Part shown: positions 24,516 to 32,428 of the stretch, piece after piece | How positions within the stretch are numbered: the first letter of the stretch is position 1 | How the letters are laid out: each line of letters starts with the position of its first letter | Assembly (NCBI GenBank): GCA_032128395.1 | Contig: JAQBGV010000233.1 | Location: 1 to 32,428, forward strand | Direction of reading: 5' to 3' | DNA length: 32,428 nucleotides | Origin: JAQBGV01 sp032128395 | Lineage (GTDB): Bacteria > Planctomycetota > UBA8108 > UBA1146 | Translations under genes and position numbers: made by a program | The notes under the pieces: model-generated | Told to the model about the DNA's origin: nothing | What the model saw: only the letters and a program-made list of their open reading frames with translations | The model's database searches: none

Positions 24516-25348
24516 TCGAACTCAGCGATGTCCACAAGACCCTGAGCAGCCGCAAGATCCTGAATGGGCTCACTCTGTCGATCGGCAAGGGGGAGACCCT
24601 GGTGATCCTCGGTCGGAGCGGCATCGGGAAGAGCGTGACCCTGCGACACATCGTGGGACTGATGCGTCCCGACCGCGGATCGGTCCGGGTCCTCGACCAA
24701 GACGTCGTTGCCCTCGAAGGACAGGCACTGCGTCGACTCCGACGTCGTATCGGGTATCTGTTCCAGGATGGGGCGCTGCTGAACTGGATGAATCTCGCCG
24801 AGAACGTCGCCCTCCCCCTCCTCGAACACGAACGGCTCCCGGCGACCGAGGTCGAGGAACGTGTCCACAAGGTGCTCTCCCTGGTCGAACTCGAGAGCCA
24901 CATGGGGAAACGCCCGTCCGAGATCTCGGGGGGGATGCGCAAGCGCGCGGGGCTCGCGCGGGCTCTCGTCAACAGCCCCGAGATCGTGCTCTACGACGAA
25001 CCGACTTCAGGACTCGATCCCATCTCTTCGAGTCTGATCAATCGGCTGATCAACGACCTCAAGGATCGCCTCGGGGTCACCCAGGTGGTGGTCACGCACG
25101 ACATGAGCTCCGCCTACGCGATCGGGGGCCGCATCGCCCTCCTGCACGACGGGAAGATCCGAGCGATCGGCACCCCCGAGGAGATTCAGTCGACGCGGGA
25201 TCCAGCGGTCCAACAGTTCATCCACGGCAGGATCGCAGGCCCTCTCTCGCGCGACCGTCGCCATCACAACGAGGACCCCGAACCGCCGAGTCCGGCTGCG
25301 CCCCGCGCGGAGGAGCCAGCCGAGGCGGATGGGAGGAGAGAACCATGA
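24512..25348 (+). CDS. mlaF: Mla-type lipid ABC transporter ATPase
   Basis: MlaF is the cytoplasmic ATPase that powers the MlaE permease. The 278-residue protein has Walker A GRSGIGKS at 34-41 (Lys40), a Q-loop FQDGALLNWMNLAENV at about 84-99 that is characteristic of this family, signature SGGMRKR at 139-145, Walker B IVLYDE with catalytic Glu163, SGLDP, and switch His196 in VVTHD. ATG 24512 overlaps the mlaE stop by four bases. A Pro/Glu/Ala-rich tail of about 30 residues, absent from typical MlaF, extends beyond the ATPase core. MlaB, the small STAS protein that binds MlaF in E. coli, has no gene here. Confidence 0.95.
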   Translation: MIELSDVHKTLSSRKILNGLTLSIGKGETLVILGRSGIGKSVTLRHIVGLMRPDRGSVRVLDQDVVALEGQALRRLRRRIGYLFQDGALLNWMNLAENVALPLLEHERLPATEVEERVHKVLSLVELESHMGKRPSEISGGMRKRAGLARALVNSPEIVLYDEPTSGLDPISSSLINRLINDLKDRLGVTQVVVTHDMSSAYAIGGRIALLHDGKIRAIGTPEEIQSTRDPAVQQFIHGRIAGPLSRDRRHHNEDPEPPSPAAPRAEEPAEADGRREP

Positions 25349-26481
25349 CCCGAGATTTGATCGTCGGACTGCTGTTCCTCGCGGCCATCCTGCTCGCCGG
25401 AATGGTCACGGTGATGGTGAGCGGCATCCCGGGCAACAACGCCAACTTTCCTCTCGAGGTCCAGTTCGATGATGTCGCCGGGCTGATCGAGGGCGATCCG
25501 GTCCGCATCCGAGGTTTCAAGCAGGGGATGGTCAAGGACATCCAGTACGGAGAGGACGCAGTGGTGGTGTCGCTCGTGCTCTTCACGGTGATCCCCCCGC
25601 TCTCCGGCTACTCCTTCGAGGTGTTGCCCTCGAGCCCACTCGGAGGGACGTACGTCCGTTACATTCCTGGGAGGGATGAGCCGCTCGCGAAAGATGTGAC
25701 GCTGGTCGGGAAGGCCGGGGGTGATGTCTTCGCCGCGATGAGCGATCTCATCTCGGAGAATCGCGAAGACATCCAAAAGTCGGTCTCCAGCTTGAGGAAG
25801 CTCCTCGAGAGCATCGAGGGTGGCGGGGGCGTGGTCTCGGACCTCTTCACCAACTCCGATCTCAAGGACGACCTCACCACGAGCCTCGCAAACCTGAAGG
25901 ACATCACGGACGCGATCCGGGAGAAGAGGGGCGTTCTCGGCCTGATCATCAACGACGAAGAGACGAGAGAGAACCTCGCGAGTTCCATCTCGGGGCTGAA
26001 GGCGACCATGGACCGGCTCCAGGCCACGGACTCCACCGTCGGCGCCCTTCTCAATGACCCCGTGATGGCGGAGAATCTCGCCGAAATCGTCGCCCGCGCT
26101 GACCGGATCAGCGCGTCGATCGAGCGGGGAGACGGGCTGATCGGACAGCTCCTCCTCAACAAGGAGCTGGTGCAGTACTTCACGGATTTCTCGAGCAGGG
26201 CCGCGGACATCATGGAGAGGATCCAGACCGGAAGGGGAATCATCTCGCAATTCATCAACGACGACGAACTCGGGGATGTGGTCCATACCGCGATCACCGA
26301 TGTCGGCGAAATCATCGGCCGAGTTCGGAGTGGGCCGGGAACCGCCTACAGCCTCGTCTACGAGCAGGAGCTCTACGCTACCGTGATGGAGGCGGTGACC
26401 CTCATCCGCGACACTACCGAGGACGCGCGGGAGCAGGCCCCCATCAGCACCTTCTTCGGAATCCTTTTCGCACCGTTCTGA
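25345..26481 (+). CDS. mlaD: MCE-domain lipid-binding protein MlaD with six 34-residue repeats
   Basis: MlaD is the inner-membrane-anchored MCE protein whose hexameric ring channels lipid from the transporter. The 378-residue protein has one N-terminal membrane segment (about 5-26), an MCE domain at about 36-115 (FPLEVQFDDVAGLIEGDPVR, then LGGTYVRYIPG) and a long C-terminal extension. That extension consists of six exact 34-residue repeats beginning at 162, 196, 230, 264, 298 and 332. Each starts with Gly, then hydrophobics and an Asn/Asp-rich turn, followed by an amphipathic helix. Such helices could form a tube or tether across the periplasm (inference from longer MCE proteins). ATG 25345 overlaps mlaF by four bases. 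E. coli MlaD has only about 180 residues. Confidence 0.95.
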   Translation: MTRDLIVGLLFLAAILLAGMVTVMVSGIPGNNANFPLEVQFDDVAGLIEGDPVRIRGFKQGMVKDIQYGEDAVVVSLVLFTVIPPLSGYSFEVLPSSPLGGTYVRYIPGRDEPLAKDVTLVGKAGGDVFAAMSDLISENREDIQKSVSSLRKLLESIEGGGGVVSDLFTNSDLKDDLTTSLANLKDITDAIREKRGVLGLIINDEETRENLASSISGLKATMDRLQATDSTVGALLNDPVMAENLAEIVARADRISASIERGDGLIGQLLLNKELVQYFTDFSSRAADIMERIQTGRGIISQFINDDELGDVVHTAITDVGEIIGRVRSGPGTAYSLVYEQELYATVMEAVTLIRDTTEDAREQAPISTFFGILFAPF

Positions 26482-27530
26482 TGCTGAGCACCAGCGCTCT
26501 TCTCGGCCTCGCGCAGGTCGGTGAGGAGCCCTCCATCCTCTACGCCCTACTGTTCATCGCCGGGGGCTTGATCCTGCTCACCTTCGCGGGGGAGGCACTC
26601 GTGGTCGGCGCCTCTCGGCTGGCGCTCCGCCTCCGCCTCACCCCCATGGTGATCGGACTGACCGTCGTCGCCGCCGGCACCTCGCTACCGGAGTTGGTGG
26701 TCAGCCTGATCGCTCAACTCGAGGGGAGTGCCGACCTAGCGGTCGCCAACGTCATCGGGTCGAACATTTTCAACATCGCGATGGTCCTCGGATTCTGCTC
26801 GCTGGTGCGTGCACTCCCGATCCCGCCGAGCACCGCGCGTCTCGAATACCCGGTGCTCGTCGCGGTCTCGATCGGGATGCTCTGGGTCGCGCGAGGGGGG
26901 GAGGGACCCGGGGGAGAATTCGCCCGGGTCGAGGGGTACGCGATGATCGCCGCCCTCGTCCTCTTCACGGGGGTCGCCATCCACCTCGCGCGCCGGCAAG
27001 TCACCGCGGCCGAAGCCAAAGCATTCCGGGAAGAGGTCGAGGAGGTCAGCGGCGTCGAGGGAGCGGTTCCGGTCCGCCTCGGCCACGCCGTCGGTCAGGT
27101 CATCCTCGGGTCCGCGGGGTTGTGGCTCGGCGGTGAGTGGCTGATCTCCGGGGCGATCGACATCGCCGAGCTCTTCGAAGTGAGCGAACGCGTGATCGGA
27201 CTGACGCTCGTCGCAGGGGGAACCGGTATGCCTGAACTCGCGGCCTCGATCGCCGCGGTGCGCCACGGCAAGGGGGAGATGGCGGTCGGCAACGTGATCG
27301 GCTCGAACATCTTCAACCTGCTCGGGATTCTGGGGATCGCCGCGATCGTGAAGCCGCTCGCCACGCCCGCCGCGATCCTCGACTACGACCTGTACTGGAT
27401 GATCGGGATCACGGTAGTGCTGCTGCCGATCGTCTACCGCTCCTCGGACTCCAGAGTGCGACGCATCGAGGGGGGCATTCTGTTCGCGGGATATCTGGTG
27501 TACCTAGCCTCTGTGTTTCTCAGGAGCTGA
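26481..27530 (+). CDS. Calcium/sodium antiporter, YrbG-like (CaCA family)
   Basis: This 349-residue membrane protein exchanges cations, probably Ca2+ for Na+ or H+. It shows the two inverted alpha repeats of the CaCA family. Repeat 1 has AGTSLPELVVS at about 65-75 and GSNIFNIAMVLG at 93-104. Repeat 2 has GGTGMPELAAS at about 246-256 and GSNIFNLLGILG at 274-285. Glu71 and Glu252 are the expected ion ligands. About ten hydrophobic helices surround a central cytoplasmic loop at about 170-200. ATG 26481 overlaps the final base of the mlaD stop, so the genes are translationally coupled. In E. coli the homologue yrbG lies next to mlaF, so the association appears conserved. Confidence 0.95.
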   Translation: MLSTSALLGLAQVGEEPSILYALLFIAGGLILLTFAGEALVVGASRLALRLRLTPMVIGLTVVAAGTSLPELVVSLIAQLEGSADLAVANVIGSNIFNIAMVLGFCSLVRALPIPPSTARLEYPVLVAVSIGMLWVARGGEGPGGEFARVEGYAMIAALVLFTGVAIHLARRQVTAAEAKAFREEVEEVSGVEGAVPVRLGHAVGQVILGSAGLWLGGEWLISGAIDIAELFEVSERVIGLTLVAGGTGMPELAASIAAVRHGKGEMAVGNVIGSNIFNLLGILGIAAIVKPLATPAAILDYDLYWMIGITVVLLPIVYRSSDSRVRRIEGGILFAGYLVYLASVFLRS

Positions 27531-27546
27531 GTTCCTCAGGAGCTGA
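27519..27546. repeat. 12-bp direct repeat at the end of the antiporter gene
   Basis: CTCAGGAGCTGA occurs at 27519-27530, forming the last codons and stop of the antiporter gene, and again at 27535-27546, 16 bases later. The first copy can also fold as CTCAG-GAG-CTGAG. It looks like a small local duplication. Confidence 0.5.
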
Positions 27547-27554
27547 TCGCCGCA

Positions 27555-27568
27555 GCCCCTTCGGGGGC
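27555..27568. terminator. Hairpin between convergent genes (UUCG tetraloop)
   Basis: GCCCC-TTCG-GGGGC is a perfect 5-bp GC stem closed by a stable TTCG tetraloop. It lies in the 39 bases between the stop of the antiporter gene (plus strand) and the stop of the glutamate dehydrogenase gene (minus strand). This is where a two-way terminator is expected. It lacks a T run on either side. Confidence 0.5.
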
Positions 27569-27569
27569 A

Positions 27570-30500
27570 TCACCCCGCGATTCGCGCCAACCGCACGCTC
27601 AGGACCTGGAGAGCGGCGATCGTGATCTCCTCGCGCCCGAGTCGCCGAAGGTCGGCAGCGAGCTCCCGGAAGAGCGGGCGCTCCTGGACCCGCCCGATCG
27701 TCTTCTCCACCCAGTCGTCCCCCTCGATCGGACCGTAGTTCCGGATCAGCCGCGCAACCAACGCCCAGAGCGAGTCGAGGAGGGAGTTGCGGACGATGCG
27801 CAGGGCGAGAGACTCCCACCGGCCGACGAAGATCTTGTCGTCGAAGCGGCGGACCAGAGGGTGGATGTAGGACGCTATTCCGAGCTGGTAGTAGAGCGCA
27901 GTGACCTCTGCGATCGGTGCGCCGGTCTCACGCGTGATGTCGGTGATCCGCAGACCTGCCGTGAGGTAGGAGCGGTCGGCTAGTCCTCGCGCCAACTCCT
28001 TCGAGAATCCCGAGAACTCGAACCCGGTGACGAGCCCCTCGTACCGGCCTCGCTCTTCCGACGGGAGAGCATCGTCGATGATCTCCCGGTACTCGCGGAG
28101 GCGGCTGCGCACATCATCGCGGTTCTGCGCCAGTTCCGTAAAGCGATGACCGGCATCGGTGAGGATCCACGAAACCGCCCGACGGTTCGCTTCCTCGATG
28201 GCGAGAATCGCTCCGTACTCGGCGTCGGCCCCGAGCGCCGGATCGTGATCGACCACTTGGGCGCGCAACGCCGGGGAGTCGAAGATCCGATCGACCACGA
28301 GGTAGGCGTGGGCGATCTCCGCGCTGCTCCGGCCCGTCTCTCTCTGAGCCTCGATCACGAACGCAGCCCCCGCGTACCCGACGATTCGATTGGTCAGCAC
28401 GGTCAGTGCGATCTCGTCCGCCAGCAGGTGCTGGCGAATCGCCGGCCCGAATCGTTCTCGTATTCTCGCTGGGAAGTACGAGTTCAGATCCTCCGCAATC
28501 TCCTCCTTCAGGCTCTCCGAGCCTTCTTGGAGACTTTGGAAGAGGTGCATTTTCGCGTAGGCGCCGATCACCGCCAGCTCGGGACGGGTGAAGCCGACCC
28601 CTTGGGCCTGTCGGTTCACGATCGCCTCGAGATTGGGGAGACACTCGCGGTCTCGATCGATCCAACCCCGGTCCTCGAGGGTCTTCATCGCACGTTCGAA
28701 CGCGAAGGGATCTTTCTTCGCACGGTGGCTGTCGAGGGAGAGCATCCGACCCTGGCTGCTCGTGTTCCGGAGCACCGCGTGGCAGACCTCATCCTCGATC
28801 TCGGCGAGGATCCGATTGCGCTCGGAGAGGTCGATCTCCCCCGACGCAACGGTCGGGGCGAGCAGGATCTTCAGATTGACCTCGTGGTCGGAACAGTCGA
28901 CTCCGCCCGAGTTGTCGATGAAGTCGGTGTTGATCCGACCGCCGCGCAGGGCGAAGTGCACGCGCCCCCTTTGGGTCAGCCCCAGATTGCCGCCCTCGCC
29001 GATCGTGCGAGCCTTCACCCGTCTCGACTCGACCCGCACCGCCGCGTTGGCGAGATCTCCGACGTCTCGGTCGTCCTCCTGGCTCGAGCGGATGTAGGTT
29101 CCGATCCCGCCGTTCCAGAGAAGATCCACTTTCAGGGTCAGGATCGCGCGGATCACCCGGTTGGGGTCGCACTCTTCATCCTTGATCCCGAGGAGCGAGC
29201 GGGACTCCTGGGTCAGGGTGACCGTCTTCTTCTGTCGAGAGAGAATTTGTCCTCCCTTGGAGAGGACCTTGGGGTCGTAGTCCTCCCACGACGACAGGGC
29301 GAGATGGAAGAGGCGATGCCGCTCCTGGTACGAGCGCTCCGGGTCGGGGTCAGGGTCGATGAAGATATGCAGGTGGTTGAACGCCGCCAAGAGCCGCATG
29401 CCGTGGGAGATGAGCATTCCATTGCCGAACACATCGCCCGCCATGTCCCCGATCCCCACCGCGGTGAACGAGTCCTTGTCGGGGTCGAGCCCGATCTCGT
29501 GGAAGTGTCTTCTGACCCCTTCCCACCCACCGCGCGCGGTGATCCCCAGAGCCTTGTGGTCGTAGCCATTGCTCCCCCCCGAGGCGAATGCATCCCCGAG
29601 CCAGAATCCACGTTCGAGGGAGATCTCGTTCGCGGCATTGGAGAGGTGGGCGGTCCCTTTGTCGGCCGCGACCACCAGGTACGGGTCATCCCCGTCGAAG
29701 CGGACCACTCCCTCCGGAGGCACGACCTCTCCTTCGACGACATTGTCGGTCAGATCGAGGAGCGCGCCGATGAAGACCCGGTACAGCCGATCGGCCTGAT
29801 CGCGGCGGGTGATCGGATCGGGCGCGGGATGTCGCAACACGAAGCCACCCTTTGCCCCCACCGGGACGATGAGGACGTTCTTCACCATCTGCGTCCGCTG
29901 CAGGCCGAGGACTTCCTCGCGGAAGTCGGTCACACGGTCCGACCAGCGGATTCCTCCTCGGGCGAGCTTCCCCCCGCGCAGATGGATCCCCTCCATGCTG
30001 AAGTGGTGTACGTAGATCTCGCGCCACGGTCGCGGTTCGCTCCCCATCGTCAGTGCGCGGGTATCGATCTTGAACGCGACCAGATAGTCCTCGCGAGGAT
30101 GGCTCTGGTACCTGGTGGTCCGCAGGGTCGCCTTGAACACGTCGAGGAGCACCCGCAGGAAGTGGTCCTGCGCCGAGGAGGGGACATCGACGAGGGCGCG
30201 CTCGATCTCCTGCTCGATCCCGATCGCACGTTCGCGCCGCTGCTCGAGGATCTCCTCCGTTCCCGGATCGAACCGCACCCGCTGGTGCTCGAGGAAGAGC
30301 CGTGTGATCGGGGGGTACTGGCGCAGCGTGTTCGCCGCGAACTCCGTGGTGAAGCTCACGCCGAGTTGATGGAGGTAGTGGAGGTAGGCGCGGATCAGAT
30401 CGACGTCCTGCCAGTCGATCCCCGCTTCGATCACGAGCCGGTTCAAGGGGTCGTTCCCGACGCAGTGGTGGAAGACGACATCGAGCGCCTCGAGGAACTC

Positions 30501-32390
30501 CGGCTTCCGGGCGAGGATGGGGTGATCCTCCCGATCGACCCCCGCGACGTGGAACGTGTGGATGAAGAGGTTCTCCCCGTCGGAGAGAGTCACCGGGAAC
30601 GCAGCCTGCTCCATCACCTGGAGACCGAAGTTGTCGAGGACCGGCAGCACGGTGGAGAGGTACACGTTTCGCCTCAGGTAGAGTCGCAGGCGGGCCCGCT
30701 TGCGACGCAGATCTTCCCGTGAGCAGAGCACCTCGAAGGCGATGCCCGGACCATCGACCGGAGTGATCCGCTGGAGCTGCTCGATGTCGACGACCGCTTC
30801 CGCGGGAGAATGGACCGCCCGGTACTCCTCCGGGAACGCAGCCCGGTATCGCGTGAAGAGGTGCCGAGATCGCCGCCCGAGGTCGTGGTGCAGCTGGCGT
30901 GCGAGCCGCTCCTCCCAGGTACCTGCCACTGAGCGCACTCGCTCGTCGAGCTCTTCACGGGTGAACTCGCGAAACGTCGTCGTGGCGGTGAAGAAGAAGC
31001 TCAGGAGCACCGTACCGTGCTTGCCGAGGTTCACTCGCGAATCGCTGTAGGTCGCGCCGAGCTCCTCGAGGATGATCGCCTCGATCCGGGTGCGCTGCTC
31101 CTCGGAGTAGCTCTGCCGAGGGAGGACCAGGAAGTAGAGCCCCTTGCGGTTCCGATCGTCGATGACGATGTGACTGCGTAGCTCGTTCGAGCGCTCGACG
31201 TAGAGGATCGTCTCGACGATCGCATCGATCTCAGCGTCGCGGGCTTGGAAGAGAAATTCCAGCGGGATCGAGTTCAGAGCGTTCGCGTACGACTTGCCCC
31301 GGACACTCTGCTCGGTCAGCCCGCGCTCCTCGAGGAGGCTCGCGAGAGTCCGGCGAATGAGGGGGACCTGGCTCCCCAGGGTCTGTATCGCCTTGTAGGT
31401 GAAGAGTCCCCGGAGGTGGCAGTACCCGACCTGAGTCCCCGACTCATCGAGGAGGCGAAACAGGAAATTGTCGATCTTCCCGGCGCGGTGGATCAGGGCT
31501 TCTTCGAGCCCCTTGTAGGCGACCACGCAGGCGCCCCGATAGCGCTGTTCCCGTTCGAGACGCTCGAGGATGATCCCCGCGTGGCGCCGGTCGTCGTCGA
31601 TGATCCCCTGATAGCCGGTGCCCTGCCCTTCGACGGGGGCCGGCATTGCCACCATGTCCGGCGGATACTCCTCGATCCCCACCAGCAGGAAGTTCTCATC
31701 GAGCAGCCACTCGATGAGCGAACGGCTCTCCGCGAGGACCCCGGGGTCGAATCGGCCGGTCTTGCCCGACCCCACCAGGCGCTTGTACCCTCGGGCGATC
31801 TCGCGCAGGCGACCCTTCATCCGCTTGAAGTGGCGCACCACCTGTTGCGCGATCCGCAGTCGGTCCTGGATGTCATGTTCGAGGCTCGAGAAGGAATCGG
31901 AATCGATTCGCCCCGCCAGCTCGAAACGCGCGACGACCTCCGGGCGTTGACTGCCCTGCCCCTCCTCGAACCCAACCGCGCGTCCAGTGGAATCCCGCAC
32001 GAGAGGCAAGGTCGTCGAGTAGCGGGTGAGGATCCGGTGGCGGTGAAGCTCTAGGTACAGCTCGATGGTGTCGATGATGAAAGGCTGGTCACGGAGGCAG
32101 ATCTCGAGGATCGTGGTCTCGTCGCCCTCATCCACATCGTTCGGCGGCTGCAGAATCCGGACCAAGATCTCGGTCGGGCGACGCCGGACCACGAATCGGA
32201 AGGTCTGAACCAGCTGAGCGACCAGACGCTGGTCATCTCTCTCATCGTGCCGGTCGTCGAGGGATGCCTCGAACTCGCGCATGAATCGGCCGAGGAGCTC
32301 GAGGTCCAGGTCCTCGAGCTGGCGCGACCCGAGCAGGTCCGGCTTCTCGAGAAGGCCGGCGAGTCGTCCGGACTCTTCCATCTCCCGCAT
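27570..32390 (-). CDS. gdhB: NAD-specific glutamate dehydrogenase, 180-kDa class
   Basis: This 1606-residue enzyme oxidises glutamate to 2-oxoglutarate and ammonia with NAD. The length matches the large class known from Pseudomonas GdhB (about 1620 residues). A long N-terminal regulatory part (about 1-730) has ACT-like segments such as QPFIIDTIELYL. The catalytic part has GGKLARGGIRWSDR and DFREEVLGLQRTQMVKN, then VPVGAKGGFVL (about 810-850). Also present are GIGDMAGDVFGNGMLIS (about 985), NGGIGTY (about 1093), GEGGNLGLTQRGR (about 1135) and DNSGGVDCSDHEVN (about 1160), followed by an intact helical C-terminal region. ATG 32390 has GGGA close upstream; an in-frame TGA at 32421 bounds it, and ATG 32381 is the only alternative. 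It stands alone, convergent with the Mla operon. Substrate regulation in this class is allosteric and not readable here. Confidence 0.97.
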   Translation of the reverse strand: MREMEESGRLAGLLEKPDLLGSRQLEDLDLELLGRFMREFEASLDDRHDERDDQRLVAQLVQTFRFVVRRRPTEILVRILQPPNDVDEGDETTILEICLRDQPFIIDTIELYLELHRHRILTRYSTTLPLVRDSTGRAVGFEEGQGSQRPEVVARFELAGRIDSDSFSSLEHDIQDRLRIAQQVVRHFKRMKGRLREIARGYKRLVGSGKTGRFDPGVLAESRSLIEWLLDENFLLVGIEEYPPDMVAMPAPVEGQGTGYQGIIDDDRRHAGIILERLEREQRYRGACVVAYKGLEEALIHRAGKIDNFLFRLLDESGTQVGYCHLRGLFTYKAIQTLGSQVPLIRRTLASLLEERGLTEQSVRGKSYANALNSIPLEFLFQARDAEIDAIVETILYVERSNELRSHIVIDDRNRKGLYFLVLPRQSYSEEQRTRIEAIILEELGATYSDSRVNLGKHGTVLLSFFFTATTTFREFTREELDERVRSVAGTWEERLARQLHHDLGRRSRHLFTRYRAAFPEEYRAVHSPAEAVVDIEQLQRITPVDGPGIAFEVLCSREDLRRKRARLRLYLRRNVYLSTVLPVLDNFGLQVMEQAAFPVTLSDGENLFIHTFHVAGVDREDHPILARKPEFLEALDVVFHHCVGNDPLNRLVIEAGIDWQDVDLIRAYLHYLHQLGVSFTTEFAANTLRQYPPITRLFLEHQRVRFDPGTEEILEQRRERAIGIEQEIERALVDVPSSAQDHFLRVLLDVFKATLRTTRYQSHPREDYLVAFKIDTRALTMGSEPRPWREIYVHHFSMEGIHLRGGKLARGGIRWSDRVTDFREEVLGLQRTQMVKNVLIVPVGAKGGFVLRHPAPDPITRRDQADRLYRVFIGALLDLTDNVVEGEVVPPEGVVRFDGDDPYLVVAADKGTAHLSNAANEISLERGFWLGDAFASGGSNGYDHKALGITARGGWEGVRRHFHEIGLDPDKDSFTAVGIGDMAGDVFGNGMLISHGMRLLAAFNHLHIFIDPDPDPERSYQERHRLFHLALSSWEDYDPKVLSKGGQILSRQKKTVTLTQESRSLLGIKDEECDPNRVIRAILTLKVDLLWNGGIGTYIRSSQEDDRDVGDLANAAVRVESRRVKARTIGEGGNLGLTQRGRVHFALRGGRINTDFIDNSGGVDCSDHEVNLKILLAPTVASGEIDLSERNRILAEIEDEVCHAVLRNTSSQGRMLSLDSHRAKKDPFAFERAMKTLEDRGWIDRDRECLPNLEAIVNRQAQGVGFTRPELAVIGAYAKMHLFQSLQEGSESLKEEIAEDLNSYFPARIRERFGPAIRQHLLADEIALTVLTNRIVGYAGAAFVIEAQRETGRSSAEIAHAYLVVDRIFDSPALRAQVVDHDPALGADAEYGAILAIEEANRRAVSWILTDAGHRFTELAQNRDDVRSRLREYREIIDDALPSEERGRYEGLVTGFEFSGFSKELARGLADRSYLTAGLRITDITRETGAPIAEVTALYYQLGIASYIHPLVRRFDDKIFVGRWESLALRIVRNSLLDSLWALVARLIRNYGPIEGDDWVEKTIGRVQERPLFRELAADLRRLGREEITIAALQVLSVRLARIAG

Positions 32391-32428
32391 GCTTCCCGGC
32401 GTTGTCCAGTGAGGGGCTGTTCAAGTTG

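Noticed and set aside
28146..30722. Long open frame of 858 codons on the plus strand
   Set aside because: It lies wholly antisense to the NAD-glutamate dehydrogenase, whose family motifs are unmistakable. The frame is open because of GC-rich codon bias and its translation has no recognisable domain.

Overview
The window is GC-rich, densely coded bacterial chromosome carrying 22 protein genes. Coding is strongly biased to G/C-ending codons, with frequent GTG and TTG starts. I see no tRNA, rRNA, CRISPR array, transposase or phage gene. Several features point to a diderm (Gram-negative-type) bacterium: type II secretion pseudopilins, a lipoprotein, MlaFED-type lipid transport and a large exported protein. 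The giant exported protein (PQQ-like propellers, TPR-like helices and a CBM9-like C-terminus) together with elongated pseudopilins would fit Planctomycetota or a neighbouring deep lineage. That placement is inference and is not proved by the sequence.

Layout. 1-319: non-coding, with a long perfect inverted repeat and a possible terminator. 320-4518 (minus): five pseudopilin genes in the order GspG, second GspG-like, GspH-like, GspI-like, GspJ-like, packed as an operon but without the secretion ATPase, platform protein or secretin. 4799-6641 (minus): accB-accC, the biotin carrier and biotin carboxylase of acetyl-CoA carboxylase. 6741-8676 (plus): a DUF72 protein and an RluA-family pseudouridine synthase. 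8793-10340: a soluble receiver-kinase-receiver hybrid. 10492-12290: etfB-etfA, the electron transfer flavoprotein. 12546-16973: a three-gene signalling cassette made of a long disordered acidic protein, an FHA-GAF histidine kinase and a receiver-GAF-like response regulator. 17165-22159: a 1664-residue exported protein with its own likely promoter and a terminator-like hairpin. 22293-27530: a lipoprotein built of about 20-residue Trp-Pro repeats, then mlaE-mlaF-mlaD and a YrbG-like cation/calcium antiporter, all tightly coupled. 27570-32390 (minus, convergent): the large 180-kDa-class NAD-glutamate dehydrogenase, complete at its 5' end.

How the parts work together. The metabolic genes are housekeeping: fatty acid synthesis initiation, electron transfer from flavin dehydrogenases, and glutamate oxidation to 2-oxoglutarate. 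The cell-envelope genes form two blocks: pseudopilins for secretion, and an Mla-type phospholipid transporter in which the substrate-binding proteins MlaC and MlaA and the STAS protein MlaB are not present locally. The signalling genes lack membrane segments, so they should sense cytoplasmic cues or partner proteins. The least explained and most interesting items are the WPLF-repeat lipoprotein leading the Mla operon, the six exact 34-residue repeats in MlaD, the disordered protein whose N-terminus faintly recalls a T6SS sheath protein, and the inverted repeat at the left edge.
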